This document shows, in pieces, positions 23,648-31,752 of a stretch of 64,000 bases of DNA. The stretch is from Planctomycetota bacterium (GTDB lineage Bacteria > Planctomycetota > B15-G4 > SIAN01), in assembly GCA_016795285.1 (NCBI GenBank), contig JAEUIC010000035.1, positions 46,220 to 110,219 of the forward strand, read 5' to 3'. Within the stretch, counting starts at the first letter, position 1; the number at the start of each line of letters is the position of its first letter. The notes under the pieces were generated by a model. It worked only from the letters and a program-made list of their open reading frames with translations. It had not been told where the DNA came from and searched no databases. A program made the translations under genes and the position numbers.

Positions 23648-24616
23648 ATGCGCACGCGCCGATGGCTCGGTCGACTCTCCCTGGTCCTGCTCAGCACGTT
23701 CGCGACGCTCGCCGCGCTCGACTGGCGGTTGCGCGGCGAGGTCGGCGAATGCGGGTTGACGCCGTTCCGCACCGCGACGGTGAAGGGGCTCCCGCACGAG
23801 CTCTTCCCCGGCCGAACCACCCTCTACAAGGGCGTCGAGGTCCGCATCAACTCGATCGGCCTGCGCGGCGAGGAGCTGCCGGCGCCGCAGCCGGACCGGC
23901 GCCGCATCGCGATCGTCGGCGACTCGGTCACCTTCGGCAACGGCTGTCCCGAGGACGACACCGTGCCGCGCACGCTCGCCGCCGAACTCCTGCGGCGCGG
24001 GCAGCCGTGCGAGCTGGTCAACTGCGGCATCCCGGCCTACAACGCCGACAACGTCGCGACGATGGTCCGCGAGCGCGTGGTCGCGCTGGCGCCGCAGCAG
24101 GTGATCTGGGTGATGGTCGCCAACGACGTCTGCGACGCGCATCGACGCACCGAGATCCCGGTCGACGCGACGATCGACGCCTTCGCCGACTTCCCGCTCG
24201 GCTCGCCGCTGCTGCAGCTGCTGAACGTGCAGGCGAGCGGCATCCTGCGCGCGCTCGGCCTCACGCTCGACGGCTACGTCGAGTCGGTCCTGCGCCAGCA
24301 CGAACGCACCGGGATCGAGCGGCTGCGCCGCGCGCTGACCGAGATGAAGTCGCAATGCGCGGCGGCGGGCATCGACTTCCGCGTCGCGATCTACCCCTTC
24401 ATGACGCGGCAGGACCGGAACCCGTTCCGGCCGATCGAGGACTCCTGCGCAGCGCTCTGCGGCGAGATGGCGATCCCGTGCCTGCGCCTCTCCGACGCCT
24501 TCGCGCCCGACGCCAACCTCGGCGCCTACTGGGTCGCGCTGCTCGACGCCCATCCCGACGGCGTGGCCAACCGCCGCGTCGCCGAGTTCCTCGCCGAGAG
24601 CTGGTTCAAGCCGTGA
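23648..24616 (+). CDS. Membrane-anchored SGNH/GDSL-like hydrolase
   Basis: 322 residues. An N-terminal membrane anchor (about residues 9-25) precedes an SGNH fold. GDSVTFG carries Ser93; a CGIPAYNADN segment gives the block II Gly; the VANDVCD stretch supplies the block III Asn; and the C-terminal DAHPDG gives the Asp300/His302 pair. This family includes esterases and acyl-modifying enzymes for cell-wall or exopolysaccharide glycans. The ATG is preceded by a -10-like element and no Shine-Dalgarno. Its 3' end overlaps the convergent YyaL-like gene by 11 bases. Confidence 0.75.
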   Translation: MRTRRWLGRLSLVLLSTFATLAALDWRLRGEVGECGLTPFRTATVKGLPHELFPGRTTLYKGVEVRINSIGLRGEELPAPQPDRRRIAIVGDSVTFGNGCPEDDTVPRTLAAELLRRGQPCELVNCGIPAYNADNVATMVRERVVALAPQQVIWVMVANDVCDAHRRTEIPVDATIDAFADFPLGSPLLQLLNVQASGILRALGLTLDGYVESVLRQHERTGIERLRRALTEMKSQCAAAGIDFRVAIYPFMTRQDRNPFRPIEDSCAALCGEMAIPCLRLSDAFAPDANLGAYWVALLDAHPDGVANRRVAEFLAESWFKP

Positions 24617-25970
24617 AGCCCGAGCGCGCGGCGTCGGCCGCCGCCATCACGGCCGGCAGCCGCCCCGGGTCGTCGACCGTCGCGACCTCGCTGCCGCCGA
24701 CCCGCACGCAGGCGAAGGGGCGCTCCGCCGCCGCGAAGCCGTGGCGCGCCAGGAGCTCCTCTTCGCGCGCCGGATCGAGCGCCAGCACCAGCTTGCTCGG
24801 CGCGTAGGTGCGCCGCGCCACCGCCAGCAGCTCGTCGCGGCGCGCATCGCCCTCCGCTCCGACCACGAAGAGGCACTGCGGCGGGTGGAAGAAGAGCTCG
24901 ACGGCGCGACCGTACTCGGCGGTGTGGTAGCCGTAGAGCGGATAGTCGGCGGCGAACGCGCAGAGCGTCCGCTCGGCCAGCGAGCGCCATTCGGGCCGCG
25001 CCAGCAACCAGCTCGCGCGCAGCAGCGCTTCCGCCAGCAGGCCGTTCTCGAGCAGCGCCTCGTGGCGGCGGCGCGACTGCGCGAAGTGAGGCGCGTCGTC
25101 GCGCACGTCGGAGAAGCCGCCGTGCTGCGCCGACTCCTTCGCGCGGAGCACGCCGATCAGGTCCTCCACCACCGCGAGGTGGCGGTTGCAGCCGGCGAAC
25201 TGCACGGCGTGCAGCAGCGCGCGCGCCGCGAAGACCTGGTCGGCGACGAGGCCGAGGATCTGCCGGTTGCCGTCGGCGGTGCAGGAGTGGTAGGCCCCCT
25301 TGCCGCGGCTGATCAGCCGCTCGACGAGGAAGTCGGTCGCCTGCAGCGCGCGCTGCGTGGCGCCGTCGTCGCCGAGCACCGCGCCCGCCTTGAAGAAGGC
25401 GGAGATGGTGGCGGCGAGCGGCCGCGTCGCGATCAGCGGGTCGACGCGCGGCGGCTTGCGATCGGCGCGCTGCCGCTCGGGCAGCGCGTAGTAGCCGTCG
25501 TCGCCCTCCTGGCCGGCGAACCACGCGCCCGTGGCCGGATCGCGCAGCGCGTGCTCGACGTAGGAGAGGGTCTTCTGCGCGACCTTGCGGAGCTCGTCGC
25601 GGCCGAAGAGCTGCCACGCCTCGAGGTAGTTGCGCAAGAGCCCCGCCTGCGTCTCGAGCAGCTTCTCGGTCCACGGCTGGCGCCAGTCGCGCGTGGCGCA
25701 GTAGCGGAAGAAGCCGCCCTCGACCGGATCGAGCAGCGCCCCCTCGGCCATCGCCGTCAGCGAGCGCTGCACCACCTCGCGGAACGCCGGGTTGCCGGTC
25801 TTCTCGGCCCACAGCAGCGCGAAGTCGAGCGCCTCGGGATGGGGGAACTTCTGCCCGGTGCCGAAGCCGCCGTGCGCCGCGTCGAACGCATGCAGCATCG
25901 CCTGCGCGATCCGCTCGAGGAGCGCCGGCGAGAACCCCGCAGGCGCGCCGTGCTTGCCGCTGACGTCCAT
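24606..25970 (-). CDS. YyaL/SSP411-type protein lacking the thioredoxin-like domain
   Basis: 454 residues. It matches the C-terminal, six-hairpin-glycosidase-like part of the YyaL (DUF255) family: GGFGTGQKFPHP near residue 40, EGGFFRYCATRDWRQPW and EKLLETQAGLLRNYLEA, then LFFHPPQCLFVVG toward the end. Family members are normally about 650-700 residues with an N-terminal thioredoxin-like domain; that domain is absent and there is no room for it upstream. The start is supported by GGAG six bases upstream. Function unknown; epimerase or thiol-linked roles have been proposed for relatives. Confidence 0.7.
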   Translation of the reverse strand: MDVSGKHGAPAGFSPALLERIAQAMLHAFDAAHGGFGTGQKFPHPEALDFALLWAEKTGNPAFREVVQRSLTAMAEGALLDPVEGGFFRYCATRDWRQPWTEKLLETQAGLLRNYLEAWQLFGRDELRKVAQKTLSYVEHALRDPATGAWFAGQEGDDGYYALPERQRADRKPPRVDPLIATRPLAATISAFFKAGAVLGDDGATQRALQATDFLVERLISRGKGAYHSCTADGNRQILGLVADQVFAARALLHAVQFAGCNRHLAVVEDLIGVLRAKESAQHGGFSDVRDDAPHFAQSRRRHEALLENGLLAEALLRASWLLARPEWRSLAERTLCAFAADYPLYGYHTAEYGRAVELFFHPPQCLFVVGAEGDARRDELLAVARRTYAPSKLVLALDPAREEELLARHGFAAAERPFACVRVGGSEVATVDDPGRLPAVMAAADAARSGFTA

Positions 25971-26105
25971 GCATGGCTCCGCCGGAAGGGGTACGCCGCC
26001 ACGCGGGCGACGTTCCGTCTCCTCCTTCGGCCGGAAGCCCGGCGCGGCTGTGCCGGCGCTCCCGCCCCGAATCCCGCGGCGCCTTGCTAGCGGCGCGGCG
26101 GCGCG

Positions 26106-26471
26106 TCAGCTCGTGGCGCGGACCGGCCGGCGACGCAGCGGGACGCGCGGCGCATCGGCCCAGAGCGACTCGAGGTCGTAGTAGGTGCGACCGTCGCCGT
26201 CGAAGAGGTGGACCACGACGTCGCCGAGATCGAGCAGCACCCAACGATCGGAGCCGGTTCCCTCGACGCGGCGCGTCTTGCGGCCGCTGGTGGCCGCATC
26301 GGCCGCGAGCCCCTCGGCGACCGCGCGCAGCTGCCGCTTGTTCTTGGCGGAGGCGATCACGAAATAGTCGGCGATGACGGTGCGCTGCTGCACATCGAGG
26401 AGGAGGATGTCCTCGCACTTCTTGTCGATCGCGATCTCGGCGCAGCGGTGCGCCAGTTCCAACGAATCCAA
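26106..26471 (-). CDS. rsfS: Ribosomal silencing factor RsfS
   Basis: 121 residues, the full length of the family. Typical stretches are CEDILLLDVQQRTVIADYFV, SAKNKRQLRAVAEGL, SDRWVLLDLGDVVVHLF and YYDLESLW. RsfS binds ribosomal protein uL14 and blocks joining of the subunits during starvation. The start is a TTG (LDSLELA) with GGTAGG just upstream, matching the usual N-terminus. It lies six bases after the stop of a large membrane-protein gene rather than next to nadD, its frequent neighbour. Confidence 0.9.
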   Translation of the reverse strand: MDSLELAHRCAEIAIDKKCEDILLLDVQQRTVIADYFVIASAKNKRQLRAVAEGLAADAATSGRKTRRVEGTGSDRWVLLDLGDVVVHLFDGDGRTYYDLESLWADAPRVPLRRRPVRATS

Positions 26472-26477
26472 ATCGAC

Positions 26478-28028
26478 CTACCTTCCGTGCGGCGCCGCCG
26501 CGAGGACGAGGAACACCAAGGCGAGCCACCACGGCACGAGCGCGGCGAGGCCCGCCTCGCTGCCGCGTTCGCTCGGCGCCGGACCATCGCGGGCTGGCAG
26601 CAGCGCCGGCAGCGCTGCGACGAAACCGACGACGAGCATCCCCGCGAGCACGCCGCCCTGCAGCGCGGGCGCGATCCGGGAGAGCCCGAACGCGACGGCT
26701 GCCGACAGCGAAGAGGGCAGGATCATGGCGCGCGCCCCCCCTCGCGTCGAGATCGCGCCCGCCGCGCCCGCCCCGCAGAGCGTCGCGCCGAGCAGCTCGC
26801 CGACCAGGGCGCCGAGCAGCAATGCGCCGAGCAGCAGCGCGCCCGCCGGAGACCGCTCGCCGCCGGGCGCCACGATCGCCAGCACTCCCGCCAGCGCGAG
26901 CAACCACCCCCCGAGCGCCTCGATCGCGCGCGGCGTCGCCACCGGCGCCGCCGACTCGCGGCGCGGGGGCGTGGCGAAGAGCAAGGCGAACGCGCTCCAA
27001 CCGGGCGCCATGTCGCCGCCCCACTGCCAGCCGACCATCCAGGCGGAGCCGAGCCAGATCAGGAGCCACGGCACGGCGGAGCGCGGCGCGCCGCTCGCCG
27101 CAGCGGGGAGCGGCCGGTCGCACCACCAATCGACCGTCGTGCCGATCGCCGCCGCCAGCGCGAGCCCGATCCAGAGCGGCAGCGTGACGCGAGCGGCGGG
27201 CCACCGCTCGCTCGCCCAGCTCGCGCCGTCGGGCGCCGCGGCCGGGAAGTCGACGAAGAGCGGGACGATCGCGCAGGCGACCAGCTCGAACGCCGGCAGT
27301 CCGCGCAGCTCGCGGCGGCGCCACGACGCGAGCCACGGCAGCGTCGCGGCGAGCGCCAGCGCCAGCGCCGGCTGCTCGCGTGCGACCAGCGCGAAGGCGA
27401 CGGTGCGCACCGCCGCTTCGCTCACCGCCCGCCGCGCCGCCGCCAGCGCCGCCGCTTCGAGCGTCGACGCGCCGTGCGCCTCGCTGCCGCCCGTCCGCAG
27501 CAGCGCCGCGGTGGCCGCGGCGGCCGCCGCCAGCAGCGGGAGCGTGAGCCGGTCGCCATGCCAGCGCACCAGCGCCAGCGCGCCGAGCAGCACGCACGCC
27601 TGGAGCGAGCGGCTGGCGGCACGCGCCCCCTCGTCCTCGAGCTTCCGCGCCGCGCCGTCGTCGGCCGCGAAGGGCACGCGCGCCGCGACCAGCAGCGCGA
27701 AGTGGTGCGCCAGCGTGCCCGCCCCCGCGACCAGCGCGACACCGAGCAGCACCGCCAGCGCCGCCGCGCGCGTCGTGCCCGAGTCGGCGCCGGCGAGCGC
27801 GACGACGAAGCCCACCGTCGCCAGCGCGCCGAGCGGCACCACCCGCGCTCGCCACGCGCGCCACGCCGCACCGCGTTGCAGCAGCGCTTGCGCCTGCACG
27901 GCCCCCTCGCCGCAGCTGCGCGCCAGCAACGCGACTTGCAACAGGAAGGCGGCACCGCCCGCGGCCACGGCAGCGGCCAGCGCCAGCAGCGTCCACGGCC
28001 AGGCGACGACGAGCAGCGGCGGATGCAT
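26478..28028 (-). CDS. Polytopic membrane protein, family not recognised
   Basis: 516 residues, very rich in Ala and Leu, with about 13-15 predicted membrane helices. No transporter or enzyme motif could be assigned. Features worth noting are a WQWGGDMAPGW loop, a TTVDWWCDRPLP loop and a small-residue-rich stretch (GALLLGALLLGALVGELLG). It sits between a 244-residue membrane-anchored protein 21 bases upstream and rsfS, on the same strand as the ABC genes, so it may be part of that transport system. The ATG is the first start in the frame. Confidence 0.55.
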   Translation of the reverse strand: MHPPLLVVAWPWTLLALAAAVAAGGAAFLLQVALLARSCGEGAVQAQALLQRGAAWRAWRARVVPLGALATVGFVVALAGADSGTTRAAALAVLLGVALVAGAGTLAHHFALLVAARVPFAADDGAARKLEDEGARAASRSLQACVLLGALALVRWHGDRLTLPLLAAAAAATAALLRTGGSEAHGASTLEAAALAAARRAVSEAAVRTVAFALVAREQPALALALAATLPWLASWRRRELRGLPAFELVACAIVPLFVDFPAAAPDGASWASERWPAARVTLPLWIGLALAAAIGTTVDWWCDRPLPAAASGAPRSAVPWLLIWLGSAWMVGWQWGGDMAPGWSAFALLFATPPRRESAAPVATPRAIEALGGWLLALAGVLAIVAPGGERSPAGALLLGALLLGALVGELLGATLCGAGAAGAISTRGGARAMILPSSLSAAVAFGLSRIAPALQGGVLAGMLVVGFVAALPALLPARDGPAPSERGSEAGLAALVPWWLALVFLVLAAAPHGR

Positions 28029-28049
28029 CGCGGCGCAGTGTAGCCCGAG

Positions 28050-28784
28050 CTACTCGCGCTCGGCCGACCGCGCGTCGTGCAGCAGCGCGCGCCACTCGGC
28101 GGAGAGCGCCTCCTCTTCCGCCAGCCGATCGGCGCACGCCGCCGCCTCCGCTCGCAGCGCCGCCGGCGTCGCGTCGTCGCGCAGCAGCTCCGCCACGGCG
28201 CTCGCGAGCGCTGCCGCGATCAGCTCGCGCTCCTGCTGCGAGCGCGGAGCCGGTGACGCGGCCGCCTGCCGATGGGCGCGCACCAGCAGCGCGAAGGCGT
28301 GCGCCGTCGCGCCGGTCCCCGACGGCAGCGGCGCCCACGCCAGCCGCTCCGGCGCCTGGCGCGCGAAGCTCTGCAACGCGATCGCCTCGAGGAAGTCGAG
28401 CCGGGCGAAGCGCGGATGGAGGCGCCGTCCGGCGGCCAGCAGCTCGAACCCCGCGCGCACGCACGCCTCGCGCTCCGCCGCCGAGCGCGCCAGGGCCGGC
28501 GCATCGAACAGGAACCACGCGGCGAAGGTCGCGAAGTCGGCGGCGTTCTCGGGCACCAGCGCCAACGCGCGCCACGCATCGTCGAGCTGGCCCGCCACCG
28601 TCGAATCGCGGCGGCGCGCCTCGAAGCGCAACCGCAGCACGGTCGCCACCATCGGGCGCAGCGGCCCGAGCGTGCTGGCCGCCGCGCTGCCCGGCAGCGC
28701 TTCCGGACGCGGCGTCGGCAGCAACAGCAGCGCGCCGAGCGCCGCCGCGACCGCGCCGACGAGGAGTCGCGCGCGCCGCGTCAC
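28050..28784 (-). CDS. Membrane-anchored helical protein of ABC cluster
   Basis: 244 residues. One N-terminal helix (LLVGAVAAALGALLLLP) is followed by an all-helical domain, possibly TPR-like, with motifs such as AWRALALVPENAADFATFAA. The start is a GTG overlapping the stop of the ABC permease as GTGA, which supports co-translation. No known family was recognised. The helix and context suggest a periplasmic or inner-membrane accessory of the ABC transporter. Confidence 0.55.
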   Translation of the reverse strand: MTRRARLLVGAVAAALGALLLLPTPRPEALPGSAAASTLGPLRPMVATVLRLRFEARRRDSTVAGQLDDAWRALALVPENAADFATFAAWFLFDAPALARSAAEREACVRAGFELLAAGRRLHPRFARLDFLEAIALQSFARQAPERLAWAPLPSGTGATAHAFALLVRAHRQAAASPAPRSQQERELIAAALASAVAELLRDDATPAALRAEAAACADRLAEEEALSAEWRALLHDARSAERE

Positions 28785-30034
28785 GCCGCCCCCTTCGGCC
28801 GGCGCGCCAGCTGCAGCCGCGCCAACAGCAGCACGCCGGCCGCGAAGGCCGCCGCCGCAGCGAAGCAGGCGCCATCGTCCGCGCGCCACGCCGGCTCCGC
28901 CGCGACGACGCGCTCGACGGCGCGCACGCGGGCGAGGTCGGGCAGCAGCACTACCAGACGTTCGAAGAGATGGGCGAGCGCGCGGCTCCCCTCGTCGACG
29001 GTGACATGGGAGTGGGCGTGCGTATGCGCCTCGTCGACCACGGTGGCGACCGCGAGGAAGAGGCCGCGCAGGTGCGCGAGCAGCAGCAGCAGCGCCCCAC
29101 CCGCCACCGCGAGCCCTTCTCCGACGAGCGCCGCCAACCCGACGCCGAGCGCCGCCGCGAGCACCACCTCGACCACGACCCCTGCCGCGAGGCGCGCGCC
29201 GCTCGGGAGCCACGAGCCGGGCGGCCCGCGCCAACGCACCTCGTCGAGCTCGAGGCGGAGCACGCCGGAGCTCTGCGCCACGACGATCTCGACCTCGGGT
29301 GTCGGCTCCGCGATCGCCATTGACCAGGTGGCGACCGTCTCGCCCGCCACCGGCCGGCGCGTCACCGCGCCCCAGCGCAGCGTGAAGTCGGCCGGCGCCG
29401 AGCCGCCCGCGCGGCTCGCCACGCTCCACGGCAGCAGCAGCTCCGCCGGTGCGGCGCGCGCGGCGAACTCGAGCTGCACCGACTCGCCCGGATCGAGCAG
29501 CAGCGCGCCGCGCCGCCACTCGATGCGCGAGCCATCGGCGAGCTGGCGCACGACGCGCAGCGGGGCTTGCGACTCGCGCGGCGCGAAGCGCTCCGCTTGC
29601 GCGCGCAAGCTGTCGGGCGCCACCACGAGCTGCCACAGCAGCAGCGGAAGCGCGCCGCACGCCACGCCCGCGACCACGCCGACCGTGCGCCCGATCAGCA
29701 GCTCGCCGCTGCGAAGCGGCGTCGCGCGCCACGCCTCGAGCTGGCCGATCCGCCGCTCCTCGCCCAGCGCATGCGCTCCCGCCAGCAGCGCCGCGGCGCC
29801 CGCCACCACCGCGATCCAGGTGAGGCGCCGCTCGAGTCGCAGCGCCGCCGCCTCCGCGTCGCTCGCGACCTGCGGAGCGCGGCTCGCCCACCACCAGCTC
29901 GCCGCCAGCAGCAGCGCCAGCAGGAGCACGCGGCCGGCGAAGAGGTCGCGCAACGTCGCGCGCGCCACGGCAGCGATGCGCGCCAGCGGGCCACTCAGCG
30001 GGCCACTCAGCGGGCCGCCCGGCGGGGCGCTCAT
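28781..30034 (-). CDS. ABC-2-like transporter permease
   Basis: 417 residues. An N-terminal helix leads to the RIGQLEAWRATPLRSGELLIGR segment, typical of ABC-2 permeases between the first two helices. A large soluble insertion (about residues 150-280) with beta-rich sequence follows, then more helices and a final pair. The N-terminus begins with a repeated GPLSGPLSGPL peptide from 12-bp tandem repeats. A loop has THAHSHVTVDE, a possible metal-binding His cluster. The ATG overlaps the ATPase stop as ATGA. Substrate unknown. Confidence 0.65.
   Translation of the reverse strand: MSAPPGGPLSGPLSGPLARIAAVARATLRDLFAGRVLLLALLLAASWWWASRAPQVASDAEAAALRLERRLTWIAVVAGAAALLAGAHALGEERRIGQLEAWRATPLRSGELLIGRTVGVVAGVACGALPLLLWQLVVAPDSLRAQAERFAPRESQAPLRVVRQLADGSRIEWRRGALLLDPGESVQLEFAARAAPAELLLPWSVASRAGGSAPADFTLRWGAVTRRPVAGETVATWSMAIAEPTPEVEIVVAQSSGVLRLELDEVRWRGPPGSWLPSGARLAAGVVVEVVLAAALGVGLAALVGEGLAVAGGALLLLLAHLRGLFLAVATVVDEAHTHAHSHVTVDEGSRALAHLFERLVVLLPDLARVRAVERVVAAEPAWRADDGACFAAAAAFAAGVLLLARLQLARRPKGAA
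29984..30016 (-). repeat. 12-bp tandem repeat in permease N-terminus
   Basis: CAGCGGGCCACT occurs twice and is followed by a partial third copy (CAGCGGGCC). It encodes the GPLS repeat at the start of the ABC permease. Confidence 0.8.
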
Positions 30035-30774
30035 CCTGCGCCTCGTGCGCGGCGGAGCAGCGCGGCGAACGGCAGCCGCTCGCCGGCCGGTCCGGCGAGG
30101 AGCGTGGCGGGCGGGCCGGAGGCGATCAGCGCGCCGCGATCGAGCAGCGCCAAACCGTCGCCGCCGATCCGCCCGTCGAGCAGCACGTGCGACGAGAGGA
30201 CGATGGTCGCGCCGGCGCGCGCGCGGCGGGCGAGGCTCTCGAGCAGCAGCTCGGCCGACTCGGGATCGACGCCATCGAGCGGCTCGTCCAGCAGCAGCAG
30301 CTCCGCGCCGGTGGCGAGCGCCTGCGCGACGCCCACGCGCCGCCGCTCGCCCTTCGAGAGCGTCGCGAACGAGCGCTTCGCCAGCGGTTCGAGCAGCGCC
30401 TCGGCCAGCGCCGCCTCGACGCGCGCGCGCTGCGCCGCGCCGTCGCCGCCGTAGAGCGCCGCCGCCAGCTCGAGCAGCTCGCGCACCGCGAGGCGCCAGC
30501 GCGCGTCGCTCGCCTCGGGCATCCACGCCAGGCGGCCGCGCAGCTGCGGCGAGCCGATCGGCAGGTCGAGGAGCTCGAGCTGCCCGCCGCTCGGCGCGAC
30601 GACTCCGGCGAGCAGCCGCAGCAGCGTGCTCTTGCCGGCGCCGTTCGCCCCGGCGAGGAGCTGCAGCGTGCCGCGCTCGACGGTCCAGGAGACGTCGCGC
30701 AGCGCGACGCGCGGCGTCGACCACGGCCAGCGGCGATAGCGGTAGGAGAGCTGCTGGACGCGGATCGCGGGCAC
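30031..30774 (-). CDS. ABC transporter ATP-binding protein
   Basis: 247 residues. Walker A GANGAGKS, signature LSKGERRRV, Walker B LLLLDEP, then a D-loop (DGVDPES) and an H-loop (LSSHVLLDG) in order, so it should be active. GTG is chosen from the usual length of the family and a GGAG about 10 bases upstream, which overlaps the end of the TPR lipoprotein gene. It is coupled to the permease. The domain resembles ABC-2 or Ccm-type exporters. Confidence 0.85.
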   Translation of the reverse strand: MPAIRVQQLSYRYRRWPWSTPRVALRDVSWTVERGTLQLLAGANGAGKSTLLRLLAGVVAPSGGQLELLDLPIGSPQLRGRLAWMPEASDARWRLAVRELLELAAALYGGDGAAQRARVEAALAEALLEPLAKRSFATLSKGERRRVGVAQALATGAELLLLDEPLDGVDPESAELLLESLARRARAGATIVLSSHVLLDGRIGGDGLALLDRGALIASGPPATLLAGPAGERLPFAALLRRARGAG

Positions 30775-30788
30775 GGGACGGAGGCTCC

Positions 30789-31583
30789 TCAACGGGTGCG
30801 CAGCTGCATCAGGAAGTCGCGGAAGCGCGGCAGGTCGCGCAGCGAATCGAGGTCGGGGTCGGTGCTCATCGACTCGAGCAGGTCGCGGAAGCCGGCGGCA
30901 TCGCTCTGCTCGAGCTTGTCGATCGCTTCGTCGGCGCGGCCGAGGCGCGCGAGCGCGCACGCCTGGTTGTAGAGGCAGATGAAGCGCATGTCCTGGCGAG
31001 CGGTGCGGGCGATGGCGCGCTCGAAGTCGTCGATCGCCTCGGCGTAGCCCTGCAGCAGGTGGCGCGCGACGCCGCGCTCGAAGTAGAGGTCGTCGTACTC
31101 GGGGTCGACTTCGGCGGCGACGTTCAGCACGCGGATCGCGGTGGCGAAGTCCGACTCCTCGACCAGCTTGTGCGCGACCGCGACCCAGTGGCGCGCGCTC
31201 GAGGCGGGCGGCTCGGCCGGCGGCGCGGCAGACGACTCTGCGGGCGACTCAGCAGGAGCCCCACCAACGAGCAACTCCGCGGGCGCTTCCTGCGCCACCT
31301 CGAGGGGCGCGGCCGCTTCGCCCGCCGCCTCGTCGCGAGCAGGCGCCACGACGATCGCGTCCGCCGCCACCTGCCGCTCGTGCTCGACGAGCGCGGCCAC
31401 CTCGAGGCGCAACGCGCGCAACTCGTCGACGAGGCGGCTCTGCTGCTCGCGCAAGGCGGTCAGCACCGCCGACTCCTGCGCGGAGGACGCGGACGGCGGC
31501 GCGGGCGGCGACTGCTGGCAGCTGCTGCACAGCCCTTGCAGCGCAGCCGCGACCGCGACGAGGAAGGGGCGCTGGATCGCCAT
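30789..31583 (-). CDS. TPR-containing probable lipoprotein, first gene of ABC cluster
   Basis: 264 residues. A short hydrophobic signal (FLVAVAAALQGLCSSC) ends in cysteines, probably a lipobox variant. A coiled-coil stretch (LREQQSRLVDELRALRLEV) and a Pro/Ala/Glu-rich linker follow, then two or three TPR units (YFERGVARHLLQGYAEAIDD, YNQACALARLGRADEAI). GGAGGAG seven bases upstream fixes the ATG. It is followed 14 bases later by the ABC ATPase and probably opens the operon that runs to rsfS. Confidence 0.65.
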   Translation of the reverse strand: MAIQRPFLVAVAAALQGLCSSCQQSPPAPPSASSAQESAVLTALREQQSRLVDELRALRLEVAALVEHERQVAADAIVVAPARDEAAGEAAAPLEVAQEAPAELLVGGAPAESPAESSAAPPAEPPASSARHWVAVAHKLVEESDFATAIRVLNVAAEVDPEYDDLYFERGVARHLLQGYAEAIDDFERAIARTARQDMRFICLYNQACALARLGRADEAIDKLEQSDAAGFRDLLESMSTDPDLDSLRDLPRFRDFLMQLRTR

Positions 31584-31674
31584 GTGCTGGCTCCTCCGCG
31601 ACCGCGCGTCCGCCCGCGCGCCGTCGCACCTGCGCCGACCGCCGCGCGAGCGGCGCGACGATCGGCGTCGGCCG

Positions 31675-31680
31675 TATGCT
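31675..31680 (+). promoter_or_regulatory. TATGCT -10-like element
   Basis: TATGCT followed by CGCCCCCC lies 72 bases upstream of the M48 protease ATG. It matches the C-rich downstream pattern of the recurring element. Confidence 0.35.
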
Positions 31681-31752
31681 CGCCCCCCTGCCACGCGGCC
31701 GCAACCGCGGCGATTCGTCGCCGCCCGCGGTCGCCGCTCCGGAGGATCCCCG

